Shown: positions 53,833 through 63,085, numbered from the stretch's first letter. The stretch is DNA of 64,000 nucleotides from Leadbetterella sp035299025 (GCA_035299025.1 DATGXK010000001.1:1-64000), one strand, 5' to 3'. The notes: generated by a model from the letters alone, not told the origin. Made by a program: numbers and translations.

Positions 53833-53857
53833 CCCCCTCTGGGGGTTGGGGGGCTTT
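53833..53857 (-). repeat. Second copy of the GC-rich palindromic repeat, inverted
   Basis: 24 of 25 bases match the copy at 53734-53758 in the opposite orientation. It spans the junction of two genes and touches the stop codon of the dihaem cytochrome gene (53856-53858). Confidence 0.8.
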
Positions 53858-55367
53858 AAAGCACACTTAAAAAATTAACTAAATCGGTTTTTTCTTGCTC
53901 AGTATATTTGATATCAAAACGGCGGTCGTAATAATCTACCAATTCACGTAGATTTTTTGCTGAACCATTCACAAAATACGGTGCCCTTGCCGCTAAACCT
54001 CTGAATTGTTGCATGACAATTGAACCAATATCTGTACATTTTCCTGAAATCAAAGCTCTACCAGGGTCGGTAGTATAAATTACACGTCCTAAAAATGGGT
54101 GTGGTGGAGCATCGTTTTTGCAAGTACATTTGAAAATCGGCAAGTCAGATTTTTGGGTTGCCATGTGGTTTTCTGTCCAAGTTGGATAGGTAGTTGTACC
54201 CAAATCAACCCAACCTGGAGCGAGGTCTTGGGCGGTCATTTGTCCATTGTGGCAAGTAGAGCAGCTTCTACGCACGGGATTTCCCAAACCAATACTATTG
54301 ATATGCGTAGCATCTCGAATCCAAAATTCTCGAAACATAAAAACATCGTTTCCTCTTGCCACCGATTCTCTGAAAGCCTTTTGCTCGGCAGTCAGATTTT
54401 GCGGCATGGTTTCTTGGTTTTTCCAAGTATTGAACCAATGAAAAATAGGGTCACGGTTATTATTGGCCAAAATATGTACTTTTCCTGCTTTCATATTGTG
54501 CGGCCCAAGCCCAGCAGGTTCACCCTTTTCTACCAGTTTACTCCTCCATTTATCATGGCTTTGTGCCATGAATAGCTTATTTTCAAAGTCGATGATTTGT
54601 TTTTGTTGAGCTTCAGTAAGCGTATTATGTCCTTGCAAATGTCCAAAGTAAGCATCGAGGGCTTGTTGTTTTTGGGTGTAATGCCGTGAGTCGGCCATCA
54701 TATTCATGCCTACTACTTTGCCAGTTTCGGGGTCGGTTACAGCCAAAGTACCTGTTTTAATATTAAAAACAGGGTCGGGCGACATTACATAAGTCATATT
54801 CGCCACCGAACGTGGGCGACGAAAAACTGAAATCGTTCCGTTTTTCAAACCCAACTCAGGGTCAAGATTTACACCTGTCGGGTCGCTTACCACTTCAATC
54901 GTAAATTCAGGATTTACAGGTTTTCCATTATCCAATTTTACAGGCCAAGGAAGTGCAATTCTGAACAAACCTCTTTTCAATAATAACGAATGTGAACTTT
55001 CTAATTCTTGTGGCAGTTTTGGATTATTTGAGCCATCAATGGCAGCAAAAATTGGGTCTTTGCCATTGGTTTCAGTCCATCGTTTTTGTAAACTTTCTAC
55101 CGAAACACTCATAGCATCTTTGGGTTGATGGCAAGTAACACAGGCTCGCCCATTTGACCCCAAAGGTTCAAAAAATGGGTGATTTTTCATGCTTATTTCA
55201 CCATCGGTATGTACATATCCCAATTTACCGAGTGTGTTTTGAATATCCATTTCCGCAGGTAATGTGCCGCCTTTTCCTGCTTCAATCCAGTCAATCTCAT
55301 TAACTGAGGGAAATGAAACCAGTGAAAAAGATATTATGGAAATAAGTAAGATAGATTTTCCTTTCAT
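53856..55367 (-). CDS. Secreted dihaem cytochrome c peroxidase/MauG-like protein
   Basis: 503 residues with a signal peptide (about 1-20). Two haem c sites: CVTCH at 76-80 and CSTCH near 369. The C-terminal GLAARAPYFVNGSAKNL is the family's end motif, with an AVDYYDRRF-type helix after it. Classical CcpA is about 330 residues; this is a longer subfamily. Such proteins reduce peroxide or oxidise protein or small-molecule substrates in the periplasm. First gene of the operon, 93 bases from the divergent AraC gene. A ring-opening or side-chain oxidation role is possible. Confidence 0.8.
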   Translation of the reverse strand: MKGKSILLISIISFSLVSFPSVNEIDWIEAGKGGTLPAEMDIQNTLGKLGYVHTDGEISMKNHPFFEPLGSNGRACVTCHQPKDAMSVSVESLQKRWTETNGKDPIFAAIDGSNNPKLPQELESSHSLLLKRGLFRIALPWPVKLDNGKPVNPEFTIEVVSDPTGVNLDPELGLKNGTISVFRRPRSVANMTYVMSPDPVFNIKTGTLAVTDPETGKVVGMNMMADSRHYTQKQQALDAYFGHLQGHNTLTEAQQKQIIDFENKLFMAQSHDKWRSKLVEKGEPAGLGPHNMKAGKVHILANNNRDPIFHWFNTWKNQETMPQNLTAEQKAFRESVARGNDVFMFREFWIRDATHINSIGLGNPVRRSCSTCHNGQMTAQDLAPGWVDLGTTTYPTWTENHMATQKSDLPIFKCTCKNDAPPHPFLGRVIYTTDPGRALISGKCTDIGSIVMQQFRGLAARAPYFVNGSAKNLRELVDYYDRRFDIKYTEQEKTDLVNFLSVL

Positions 55368-55380
55368 TCACTAAACAATA

Positions 55381-55413
55381 GTTGTATTATCCAAACATTA
55401 ATTTGTAAATTTG
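55381..55413 (+). promoter_or_regulatory. Promoter of the divergent AraC gene
   Basis: GTTG (55381-55384, one mismatch to TTTG), a 21-base spacer and TAAATTTG (55406-55413, full TAnnTTTG match). The predicted start near 55420 leaves a 40-base leader. The opposite strand, which must drive the ten-gene operon, has no good -7 match, consistent with activator dependence. Confidence 0.5.
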
Positions 55414-55460
55414 AAAGAATATTTTTAGATATATTTATCATTTTCCGCCAAAAAAATATT

Positions 55461-56279
55461 ATGCCGTCGAAGTATATCGAACCCCGAGAGCGATTGGAAG
55501 TCAAGCGAAGTATTGATTCGTTTACGGAAGGAGTCTATTGCCATAGCCGACTCTTGGGTGAAAAAGTGATTCCGATGCACTCTCACGAAAACAAATATCA
55601 GTTAATGTATGCCGAAGGAAAATGTATCAGAATTTACTATGAAGTGGGCAATGAACTGAAAACTATTTTTATTCCTTCAAGGCATTTTGCATGGATGCCC
55701 AAAGGTGTACCACATAGTGTTGAAGCGGGGCATCCCGATGTAATTATCACCAATATTTTTTATACAGAGGTTTTAAGTGATAATTTCTACGAAAAAGTAG
55801 GGGTTTACGCAGCTAATAATTTGTTGGTAGAATTACTGGCTTATATCAAACAATGGAATACCATCGTGCTGAGTAATGAAGAAAAGAAATTTTCGATTCT
55901 ACGAAGTATTATGTGTATTCTTTCAGAAAATAGCAACAGACGATTACCGATTGAATTGCCTTTGGCCAGAGAACCTCGTTTACAACTTATTTTGAATTAT
56001 ATGCAGGACCAAATGACCGAGCAGATTAGTATTTCTCAGGTTTCGAGCCAATTTGGTTTAAGTGAACGCTCCCTACTACGTCTTTTTCAAGAAGATTTGA
56101 GGATGTCGTACGCTCAATATCTAAAAACTTTGCGGGTAGTACGAGCCATTGAGTTGTTGACCACCACGAACTTGAATATCAACGAAATTTCATTTCAAGT
56201 TGGTTATGATAGTTTCCCTACCTTTAGTAATACTTTTCAAGATGTGGTGGGTGTAAGACCTAAAGTATATCGCCAGTGA
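55461..56279 (+). CDS. AraC-family regulator, divergent to the catabolic operon
   Basis: 272 residues: an N-terminal cupin (about 20-110) with PMHSHENKYQLMYAEG and HFAWMPKGVPHSVEAG, and a C-terminal double HTH (about 170-272) with ISQVSSQFGLSERSLLRLFQED and ISFQVGYDSFPTFSNTF. The cupin histidines could bind a small ligand or metal. Its position 93 bases from the ten-gene operon and the lack of a strong operon promoter suggest it activates that operon in response to the substrate (inference). Confidence 0.85.
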   Translation: MPSKYIEPRERLEVKRSIDSFTEGVYCHSRLLGEKVIPMHSHENKYQLMYAEGKCIRIYYEVGNELKTIFIPSRHFAWMPKGVPHSVEAGHPDVIITNIFYTEVLSDNFYEKVGVYAANNLLVELLAYIKQWNTIVLSNEEKKFSILRSIMCILSENSNRRLPIELPLAREPRLQLILNYMQDQMTEQISISQVSSQFGLSERSLLRLFQEDLRMSYAQYLKTLRVVRAIELLTTTNLNINEISFQVGYDSFPTFSNTFQDVVGVRPKVYRQ

Positions 56280-56293
56280 TAAACTGCCTATAT

Positions 56294-57715
56294 TTACGGC
56301 TGTATTCGAGCAAATCGTACTTGGCTTTTCAAGGTATTTACCGCTGAGTTCCATGTGGCTTCGGAAGTGGCTCGTTTGTTAAATTCGTTTATGATGCCTG
56401 TATTATAAAATACATCAGCCTCTTTAATGAATGGCTCTATTTGCTTTGCCCATATATCCATTTGTTTGATAGTCTTTTCGTCAGATAGTATATTCTTTTG
56501 CAAATGTTTTCGCAAATCAGAATATTCAGTTTTGAAGCTCATCCATGCTGCTGTAAGTTTATCGCAAGCGGCCGAACGCTGTTTAAAGGTTGGATTTCCT
56601 AAATTTATCAAACCACAATTATTCGATATTTCTCCCCATTTGTCAGCAATTGGTACAATATTATTGGCATTTCTGATCACGTGTTCAAAAGCTCCATCTA
56701 AATCCCAAGGTATTAGGTGCATTTTTCTGTTCTTTTTGTCTTCAAACCAATAATAATTGTGATTGTAGCACGAAGCCAAGTCATTGCAATACCAGTGAAA
56801 TGGCCCATCGTCATTGCGAATTAATCTGTCAACCACCGAGTATGAAATGATCTGATTTACATCCATATATTTTCTAACAGAATCCATTGGATTTTTGGTA
56901 TTTGAAGCAGCAAAAGCACCACCAAATTCTTTGATAAAACTCACATCAGGCTTATCCTCATTTGTTTTTAGAGCATCGATCAATGTCTTACTGATTTGTA
57001 CTTCGCCATTTGCTTTGAGCGGCCACACCTCCTTGTAAATATCCCCTTTTCCGTTTTTATAAAAATATTCGGCAAAACGGTTGTCGATTTCTTCTGTCAA
57101 ACCAAAAAGCCCCCAAAGTTGTCCATTGACCACCACTCTTGCATGTACTGAACGCGGAGCTGGTACACCCATCTGTGCAAAAAGCCAATAACCCAAACGC
57201 TCCCGAAGCTGCGATTTGTCATAGTTTTGGCTATGAAATTGTAGTTTATTCAAATCATAAAATCGTTCTTTTCGGTCTTGCCAATTTACTTTTATTTGCA
57301 TACTGAGCTTTACACAAGTTTTGTATCCCGAAGGTTTCGACCAATCTGTACCCGACAAACAATTCAAATAAGCCCCAACCGAACCTTTGTAACGAATACC
57401 GACGGGACTAATGGTGTCGCCTTCGAAAACCAAAGCCGCTTCTACATACTCTTCCCGAGTAGGGTCAGCGTTTAGTTTTGATAAGTCAGCTTCTCTTAAT
57501 ATGAGCTGATAAGTTTTTACTTCCTCTTGGTTGAAAACATAATCAGAGTTTTTTGCCAGATACTTTTCAGTACCTTTCGGGGTGATTTTCGGTACCACAT
57601 CTTTTAAAAGTGGTATTGGTGAATTATCCTCCAGTTTTTCTTTCGAGCAAGAAATGATGATGAATAGCCCTAAAAATGATAGGAAGAGGATTTTGAGCGG
57701 GTTTAAAGATTTCAT
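56294..57715 (-). CDS. CotH-kinase-family lipoprotein
   Basis: 473 residues with a lipobox (LFIIISCSK, Cys23). The CotH protein-kinase-like fold follows: VGIRYKGSVGAYLN near 103, KLQFHSQNYDKSQLRERLGYWLF near 160 with the catalytic-loop region VVDRLIRNDDGPFHWYCND near 290 and MHLIPWDLDGAFEH near 330 (metal-binding DxD). CotH enzymes phosphorylate spore-coat or surface proteins; bacterial secreted members remain poorly known. Lies downstream of the GH43 terminator and is convergent with the AraC gene. Confidence 0.8.
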   Translation of the reverse strand: MKSLNPLKILFLSFLGLFIIISCSKEKLEDNSPIPLLKDVVPKITPKGTEKYLAKNSDYVFNQEEVKTYQLILREADLSKLNADPTREEYVEAALVFEGDTISPVGIRYKGSVGAYLNCLSGTDWSKPSGYKTCVKLSMQIKVNWQDRKERFYDLNKLQFHSQNYDKSQLRERLGYWLFAQMGVPAPRSVHARVVVNGQLWGLFGLTEEIDNRFAEYFYKNGKGDIYKEVWPLKANGEVQISKTLIDALKTNEDKPDVSFIKEFGGAFAASNTKNPMDSVRKYMDVNQIISYSVVDRLIRNDDGPFHWYCNDLASCYNHNYYWFEDKKNRKMHLIPWDLDGAFEHVIRNANNIVPIADKWGEISNNCGLINLGNPTFKQRSAACDKLTAAWMSFKTEYSDLRKHLQKNILSDEKTIKQMDIWAKQIEPFIKEADVFYNTGIINEFNKRATSEATWNSAVNTLKSQVRFARIQP

Positions 57716-57768
57716 GGCAAAAACAGCATTGCTACCGAATTAATTTTAAGTCAAAAATGATATCTGAT

Positions 57769-57804
57769 GTGTGGAGACGCAAATATTCGTTTGAGTCTCC
57801 ACAC
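57769..57804 (-). terminator. Terminator of the GH43 cluster
   Basis: GTGTGGAGAC (57769-57778) and GTCTCCACAC (57795-57804), a perfect 10-base stem. On the minus strand it is followed by ATCAGATATCATTTTTG, a T-rich stretch five to ten bases away. It lies just after the GH43 stop codon and separates this cluster from the CotH gene. Confidence 0.6.
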
Positions 57805-57808
57805 AGAT

Positions 57809-59251
57809 CTATGGATTCCTAAAATTCCATTTGGAATTATCGCTATTGAAATCAAATTTACCCAATGTTGGGGTGCTATCTCCAGATGAGATCAAGACTA
57901 ATTTTTCGTTAGAATTAGGTACTGCTTTGGGCATGATTCTGTAAGTTCCGTCAGTTAATTGGTCTATTCTCCACAATTGTTCGGGCGAGCCAGTGAATTC
58001 TGGTAACGTTATAACTTCCGCATTGGCTGTGGCAGTTAAGGCTCGGTTGGTTCCGGCTAAAACTATTTTATAGTATGGCCCACCCAAATATCCTGTCGAA
58101 TCGGGAGCATCGGTAATGGTCCATTTTTGATGTGGTCGAGACATATAATCGCCAATTCTTAGATTTGTATTACCTGAAGGCCAGTTTTTTGCCACATCTT
58201 CTAATTTGAGTGCAGGTACAGGCTTAATCGGTTCATTATTAGGTTGATTAAAACCTCTTGGAGCATTGGGCATTCTGCTAAAATCCACCGCCAGTTCTAA
58301 TGCGTACCCTCTTCTTACAGATTCAATTTCAAATGTGCCTTCTTTGAATTTTTCACCCGCAACAGGCCATCCATCTTTCCAAACTACAGGAAGTATTCCC
58401 AAAACACTACGTCCACCTTGCTCCAAATCTGCTTCGTAGTGAATAGACATTTTTTCAACGCCATTTTCAAGAATAATATGTCCGAAATGCCCAGGGCCTA
58501 TCAATTCGCCTCTGGTAGCCACTACCATTTTTCCTCCACCTTCGAGCATACTTCTGCCGACATTGTCCATATATGGGCCAGTTATTTTTTTCGATCGTCC
58601 CACCACCACATTATAGGTAGAATTGGCACCATCGCAACAGCTTCCATGCGTTGCAAGTAAATAGTACCAGCCATCGCGATAAACTAAAGTGCTTGCTTCA
58701 CAGACGATTGCAACATCTACGGGTTTATTTCCTTTTTTTACACCTCCCGTTATTGGGTCTAATTCAATCAGCCGAGTGTAGCCGAAGTAAGTGCCGTAAG
58801 TCAACCAAAGGCGACCATTGGTAGGGTCCATCATAACACCCGGGTCTATGGCGTCGCATTCTTCATATCCGTCTGATGTAGCCACCACAATAGGTTCCGA
58901 ATATTTAAAATCGGGAGATTTTGGATCGAGTGTTTTATTCCACATGGTCAAAATTGCCCCTTTGTGGTTGGGAGAACCTCCAGTGGCTCCATAAATTACC
59001 AGATAGCGGTCACCTATCTTAATCACGTCTGGTGCAGCTCCACCGCCAGGTCTTACGCCACCGCCGTGCCATGTCCAGCCATCATTAGATATTAGTCCGC
59101 CGCCACCTGTGCCAAATGTATAATACTTGCCTTCGCATTCGGCAATTGTTGATGGGTCATGTATGAAAGGACGGCCGATTTGTGCCATTGAGAATTGTAC
59201 TATCGACAAAGCCAATGTGCTTATTATGAAGGTTATTTTATTTTTTTTCAT
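57809..59251 (-). CDS. Secreted GH43 glycosidase with ricin-type domain (copy 2)
   Basis: 480 residues, signal peptide to about residue 23. A five-bladed GH43 propeller: catalytic base Asp32 in FIHDPST, the Asp of DAIDPG near 133 and the acid Glu in CEASTLVYRDGWYYL near 183. Residues about 325-480 form a ricin-type lectin domain with QxW marks (HQKW, EQLW) ending SDNSKWNF. Probably an arabinanase- or xylosidase-type enzyme on plant polysaccharide. Very similar along its length to the enzyme at 60295-61746. Last gene of the GH43 cluster. Confidence 0.85.
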   Translation of the reverse strand: MKKNKITFIISTLALSIVQFSMAQIGRPFIHDPSTIAECEGKYYTFGTGGGGLISNDGWTWHGGGVRPGGGAAPDVIKIGDRYLVIYGATGGSPNHKGAILTMWNKTLDPKSPDFKYSEPIVVATSDGYEECDAIDPGVMMDPTNGRLWLTYGTYFGYTRLIELDPITGGVKKGNKPVDVAIVCEASTLVYRDGWYYLLATHGSCCDGANSTYNVVVGRSKKITGPYMDNVGRSMLEGGGKMVVATRGELIGPGHFGHIILENGVEKMSIHYEADLEQGGRSVLGILPVVWKDGWPVAGEKFKEGTFEIESVRRGYALELAVDFSRMPNAPRGFNQPNNEPIKPVPALKLEDVAKNWPSGNTNLRIGDYMSRPHQKWTITDAPDSTGYLGGPYYKIVLAGTNRALTATANAEVITLPEFTGSPEQLWRIDQLTDGTYRIMPKAVPNSNEKLVLISSGDSTPTLGKFDFNSDNSKWNFRNP

Positions 59252-59347
59252 ATCTTTAATATTATGAAACTCAAGGGTTTTATGTTCGCCTATTTTGAAA
59301 TAATACCTGTATTCAAGTATTCTTTTTCAGAATAAAACGACGGTAAT

Positions 59348-60100
59348 TTATTGGTAACTAATGGTAAAGTTTTTAACAGGTTCTCCTTTGTTATCTATAA
59401 AACGAACCCCGAAATTGGCCATGCCAGGCCCGTTAATCACAGCCCCACGTATGATGTTTTTACCTTTTTTAAGAGTGATTCGCGGAGAGGTGACGTTATC
59501 AGCTATCATATCTCTATCGCCCGAAAGAATCATTGCTTCTTGACCATTTAACCACCACATGCATCCTGAGTTACAGCCAGCAGACATTCTTACATTTTCA
59601 ATATCTTCGGTACAATTGATCACCGTAACCAGCCAAACCAGTATTCCATATTTAGGTTTGTTGAGGGCGTAAGTAAAATGATACAAATTAAAATTGAAGG
59701 TCTTACTGTCCAATGCATACCATTTTAGGTCTTGATCTCCAATTTTAACGGATTCACCATCTTTGGGAATCATGTTGTAATCATTGGAGAAATTATCAGC
59801 CGAGAAAGTCGTTTTTAGAAAATTGTCGGTGATAATATTGTTTCGGGCAATGTTTTTCTTAACGGGCTCGAGAACTAGCCAACGCTGGATAAAGCCCTTG
59901 GCATCAGGTTTTTTTGGTGCTGAAGATGACTGTGTAAAGTGCTTAGTAAGCGTGTGCGTGGTATCTCCTTTTACTGGAATAGGAGGGAGCGAAGGTCTTG
60001 GGCCTGGTCCTTGTGCTAAAACTGAACTGCCGCTTATTTTTAACCATGATAAAAGGGCAAAAATAAAAACCCGCATTACAGATGGGTGTTTTCTGTTCAT
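59348..60100 (-). CDS. Secreted beta-sandwich protein of the GH43 module (copy 2)
   Basis: 250 residues from the ATG at 60100, which gives a clean signal peptide (FALLSWLKISGSSVLAQ); the frame is open further upstream. A Pro-rich linker is followed by FIQRWLVLEPVKKN near 75, then a beta-sandwich part with WWLNGQEAMILSGDRDM and VINGPGMANFGVRFID near 205-235. The last segment resembles the accessory jelly-roll modules of secreted glycosidases and sugar esterases. Function unknown; each copy sits directly upstream of a GH43 gene. Confidence 0.65.
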   Translation of the reverse strand: MNRKHPSVMRVFIFALLSWLKISGSSVLAQGPGPRPSLPPIPVKGDTTHTLTKHFTQSSSAPKKPDAKGFIQRWLVLEPVKKNIARNNIITDNFLKTTFSADNFSNDYNMIPKDGESVKIGDQDLKWYALDSKTFNFNLYHFTYALNKPKYGILVWLVTVINCTEDIENVRMSAGCNSGCMWWLNGQEAMILSGDRDMIADNVTSPRITLKKGKNIIRGAVINGPGMANFGVRFIDNKGEPVKNFTISYQ

Positions 60101-60294
60101 CGTCGATTTTTTTAAGGTTGAAAATATGGTTTCTAATGATAGTTGTGCAGTTCTGCCTAGATAAATATTCAGAAGTTTCGGCCTCAAGAATTAGCTTCTT
60201 AAGACCGAAACATATAAAATTACGAAAATAATGTTACTCTGTTTAACCCTATGGATTGTAGAATAAATTTTGATTTCTTTTCATAACCACTGAA

Positions 60295-61746
60295 TTATTG
60301 ATTCTTGAAATTCCATTTAGAATTATCGCTATTAAAGTCAAATTTTCCCAAAGTTGGCGTACTATCTCCTGATGAAATCAAGGCTAATTTTTCGTTAGAA
60401 TTGGGTACTAATTTAGGCATAATGCGGTAGGTTCCATCAATTAGTTGGTCAATTCTCCACAACTGTTCTGCTGCCCCTGTAAACTTCGGCACGGTTATCA
60501 ATTCTGCATCTGCAGTAGCGGCCAAAGCACGTTCTGTACCCGTAATCACAATTTTATAATATGGTCCACCCGGATTCCCACCTGCATCGGGAACCGCCGA
60601 AATTGTCCATTTTTGATGGGGTCTGGCTATGTAATCGCCAGCTCTTACCCCAATTTCTCCTTTTGGCCAGGTATCTATTACATCTTTAAGCTCTTGCGAG
60701 GCCACCTTAACAATCGGTTCGTTGGGATCGCGAGGTCCACGAAAACCACCAGGCATGCGGGTAAAATCTACGATTAATTCTAGGCCATAACCACGGCGTT
60801 CTGACTCTATTTGGTAAGTTCCTTCTCTAAAAAGCTCACCACCTACAGGCCAGCCGTTTTTCCATAGCAAAGGTCGAATGGCCAATACACTTCGACCGCT
60901 TTGGTCTAAGTCTGCTTCATAGTGAAACGACATTTTCTCTACACCCTCGTCAATTTTCCAATGTCCAAAATGACCTGCACCATTTACTCTACCGCCACCA
61001 GATCCCATGACCATTTTGCCACCCCCTTTGAGCATGTCTCGTCCCATATTGTCTAAGTATGGACCGGTTACTTTTTTAGAACGACCAACTACGATATTGT
61101 AGGTTGAATTGGCTCCATCGCAGCAAGTACCGTGCGTACCCAGGAGATAATACCATCCATCACGATACATCAAGGCGGTCGCTTCACAGTCTATGGCAAT
61201 GTTTATTTCCTTGTTTCCTTCGACACGTTTACCCGTTTTGGGGTCCAGTTCCACCAAACGAATAAATCCAAAGTAAGTGCCATAAGAAAGCCATAACCTG
61301 CCATCGGTGGGGTCAAGCAATAAACCTGGGTCTATGGCATCGCAGTCTTCGTTTCCATCCGAGGACGCCACCACTATGGCTTCTGTATATTTAAAATCTG
61401 GTGATTTTGGGTCGAGAGTTTTGTTCCACATCGTCAAAATTTTACCGTTGTGGCCACCGTTCAAGCCGCCACCTGTTGCACCGTAGGCGATCAAATAGCG
61501 GTCACCAATTTTCAAGGCATCCGGAGCTGCTCCACCACCAGGTCTTTCACCGCCAGGGTTCCATGTCCAGCCATCTTCTGATACCAAACCACCGCCACGA
61601 GTACCGAAAGTGTAGTATTTACCATCAGATTCCATAATTGTAGATGGGTCATGGATAAATGGTTTCCCTATTTGAGCATTCACTTCGGCAGAAAAACACC
61701 CTATTGCAAGAGCTAATTTGCCAATATTTTTTATATTAAATTTCAT
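60295..61746 (-). CDS. Secreted GH43 glycosidase with ricin-type domain (copy 1)
   Basis: 483 residues from the ATG at 61746 (signal peptide to about residue 24). Catalytic base Asp33 in FIHDPST, DAIDPG near 139 and CEATALMYRDGWYYLLGTHGTCC with the acid Glu. A C-terminal ricin-type domain shows HQKW, EQLW and NSKWNF. The phrase GGGLVSEDGWTWNPGGERPGGG and many others are shared with copy 2, so the two enzymes are tandem paralogues with probably related but not identical substrates. Confidence 0.85.
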   Translation of the reverse strand: MKFNIKNIGKLALAIGCFSAEVNAQIGKPFIHDPSTIMESDGKYYTFGTRGGGLVSEDGWTWNPGGERPGGGAAPDALKIGDRYLIAYGATGGGLNGGHNGKILTMWNKTLDPKSPDFKYTEAIVVASSDGNEDCDAIDPGLLLDPTDGRLWLSYGTYFGFIRLVELDPKTGKRVEGNKEINIAIDCEATALMYRDGWYYLLGTHGTCCDGANSTYNIVVGRSKKVTGPYLDNMGRDMLKGGGKMVMGSGGGRVNGAGHFGHWKIDEGVEKMSFHYEADLDQSGRSVLAIRPLLWKNGWPVGGELFREGTYQIESERRGYGLELIVDFTRMPGGFRGPRDPNEPIVKVASQELKDVIDTWPKGEIGVRAGDYIARPHQKWTISAVPDAGGNPGGPYYKIVITGTERALAATADAELITVPKFTGAAEQLWRIDQLIDGTYRIMPKLVPNSNEKLALISSGDSTPTLGKFDFNSDNSKWNFKNQ

Positions 61747-61796
61747 AAGTACACTAATTTTATAAATCATGATTTTAAGTGTGAAGAAATAAATTC

Positions 61797-62531
61797 TTAC
61801 TCACAAGTAATAGAAAGGTCTTTGATTGGATGTCCGTTTTCGTCTAAGAATCTAACACAAAAATCACTCATTCCCGGTCCATTGATGATTGCTACACGCA
61901 AAACATTACGACCTTTATTGAGTGTTAATCGATTAGAAACTACATCGTCCATGACCATACGTCTATCGCCCGAAAGTAGTGCCGCTTCTTTACCATTTAG
62001 CCACCACATCGAAGCTGAGTTTGAGCCAACCGCCAAGCGTACATTTTTCATTTCTCGAGGGCTATCAATTACTGTAACTCCCCAGAACAAAACACCATAA
62101 ACTTGTTTTCTAAGTCCATAGGCAAAACGGTAAAGTTTTACATTAAAATTCGTGCTTTCTAAAGCATGCCAAGTAAGTTCTTGCTCCCCAGCTTTTACTT
62201 TTTCTCCATCTTTAGGCATGGTGGCAAACTGATTCGGGAAATACTCTTTCGTGAAATTTTCGCGTAAATAGCTATCCGTAAAAACAGTATTGCCTCGATT
62301 GGGCTTATTGATAGGTTCAAGCAGCATCCAACGTTGTATAAAGCCATCATTATCAGGCGTTTTTACCTTGCTAGTGGCTTTTACAAAAAATGGAGCGATA
62401 CTGCGGGTGGTATCGGATTTTGCAACGGTGCTATTTACACTCAGCTTACTTGGGCTGCAGCCTTGCAAATACGCCCCGATTAATAAACATCCACCGATTA
62501 GCACGGAGAGAGACTTTGATTTCTTTCGCAT
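61797..62531 (-). CDS. Lipoprotein of the GH43 module (copy 1)
   Basis: 244 residues with a lipobox (LLIGAYLQGCSPS, Cys25), unlike its paralogue at 59348-60100, which has a cleavable signal. Shared phrases: FIQRWMLLEP near 63, DSYLRENFT, WWLNGKEAALLSGDRRM and VAIINGPGMSDFCVRFLDENG at the end. So one copy of the pair is membrane-anchored and the other free. Function unknown. First gene of the GH43 cluster. Confidence 0.65.
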   Translation of the reverse strand: MRKKSKSLSVLIGGCLLIGAYLQGCSPSKLSVNSTVAKSDTTRSIAPFFVKATSKVKTPDNDGFIQRWMLLEPINKPNRGNTVFTDSYLRENFTKEYFPNQFATMPKDGEKVKAGEQELTWHALESTNFNVKLYRFAYGLRKQVYGVLFWGVTVIDSPREMKNVRLAVGSNSASMWWLNGKEAALLSGDRRMVMDDVVSNRLTLNKGRNVLRVAIINGPGMSDFCVRFLDENGHPIKDLSITCE

Positions 62532-62615
62532 AAATAAATGGTTGAAATTGAAATATTTTTGGTTGAATTTCTTTGAAGATTAATATTAAAACTTGGTAAA
62601 ATTAAGAAATATTTT

Positions 62616-62642
62616 ATAATTGTGTATATTTAACACAATTAT
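62616..62642. promoter_or_regulatory. Candidate operator upstream of the GH43 cluster
   Basis: ATAATTGTGT (62616-62625) and ACACAATTAT (62633-62642), a perfect 10-base inverted repeat with a 7-base spacer, about 85 bases ahead of the first gene. The size suits a dimeric repressor or activator. No regulator gene adjoins it. Confidence 0.4.
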
Positions 62643-63085
62643 TTATTTGCAATTTAATTTCCTCAGTTATTTTGTAAACACAATGTCGAATCCCACCTTG
62701 AAACCATCTCTTAGAGAATTCGGCTGATCCTTAGGACCTAGAATCAGAGAATAATCATCCAGAAATATGTTATTTTGAATTTTAGAATGGTTCAATTAAA
62801 TATCTTGAGTATTTCAGATTAATTATTAAAGAAAAGCGTACAATAAAAATTCATCACCAAATCGCAAATATTCATTCATCAATAAAACTGATTGATTTTC
62901 TACATTTTTTTCAAAAAAAGCAAACTTAGGAAACCTGATTGAATACAGACAGTATGAATCTTAATGATGCATTTCCTTTATTAGGTGCAATCATAGTCCA
63001 ATACTTCTACAGCTGTTGTTTGCCTAAAAAATCATTTTCACAAAAAAAAAGGCGTCTAAAGAACTGCAAAACTTACTATTATCTC
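62643..63085. other. Intergenic stretch without a gene
   Basis: About 440 AT-rich bases between the GH43 cluster and murF. One minus-strand frame (63024-63230) overlaps murF and is a shadow. No RNA gene recognised. Confidence 0.5.
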
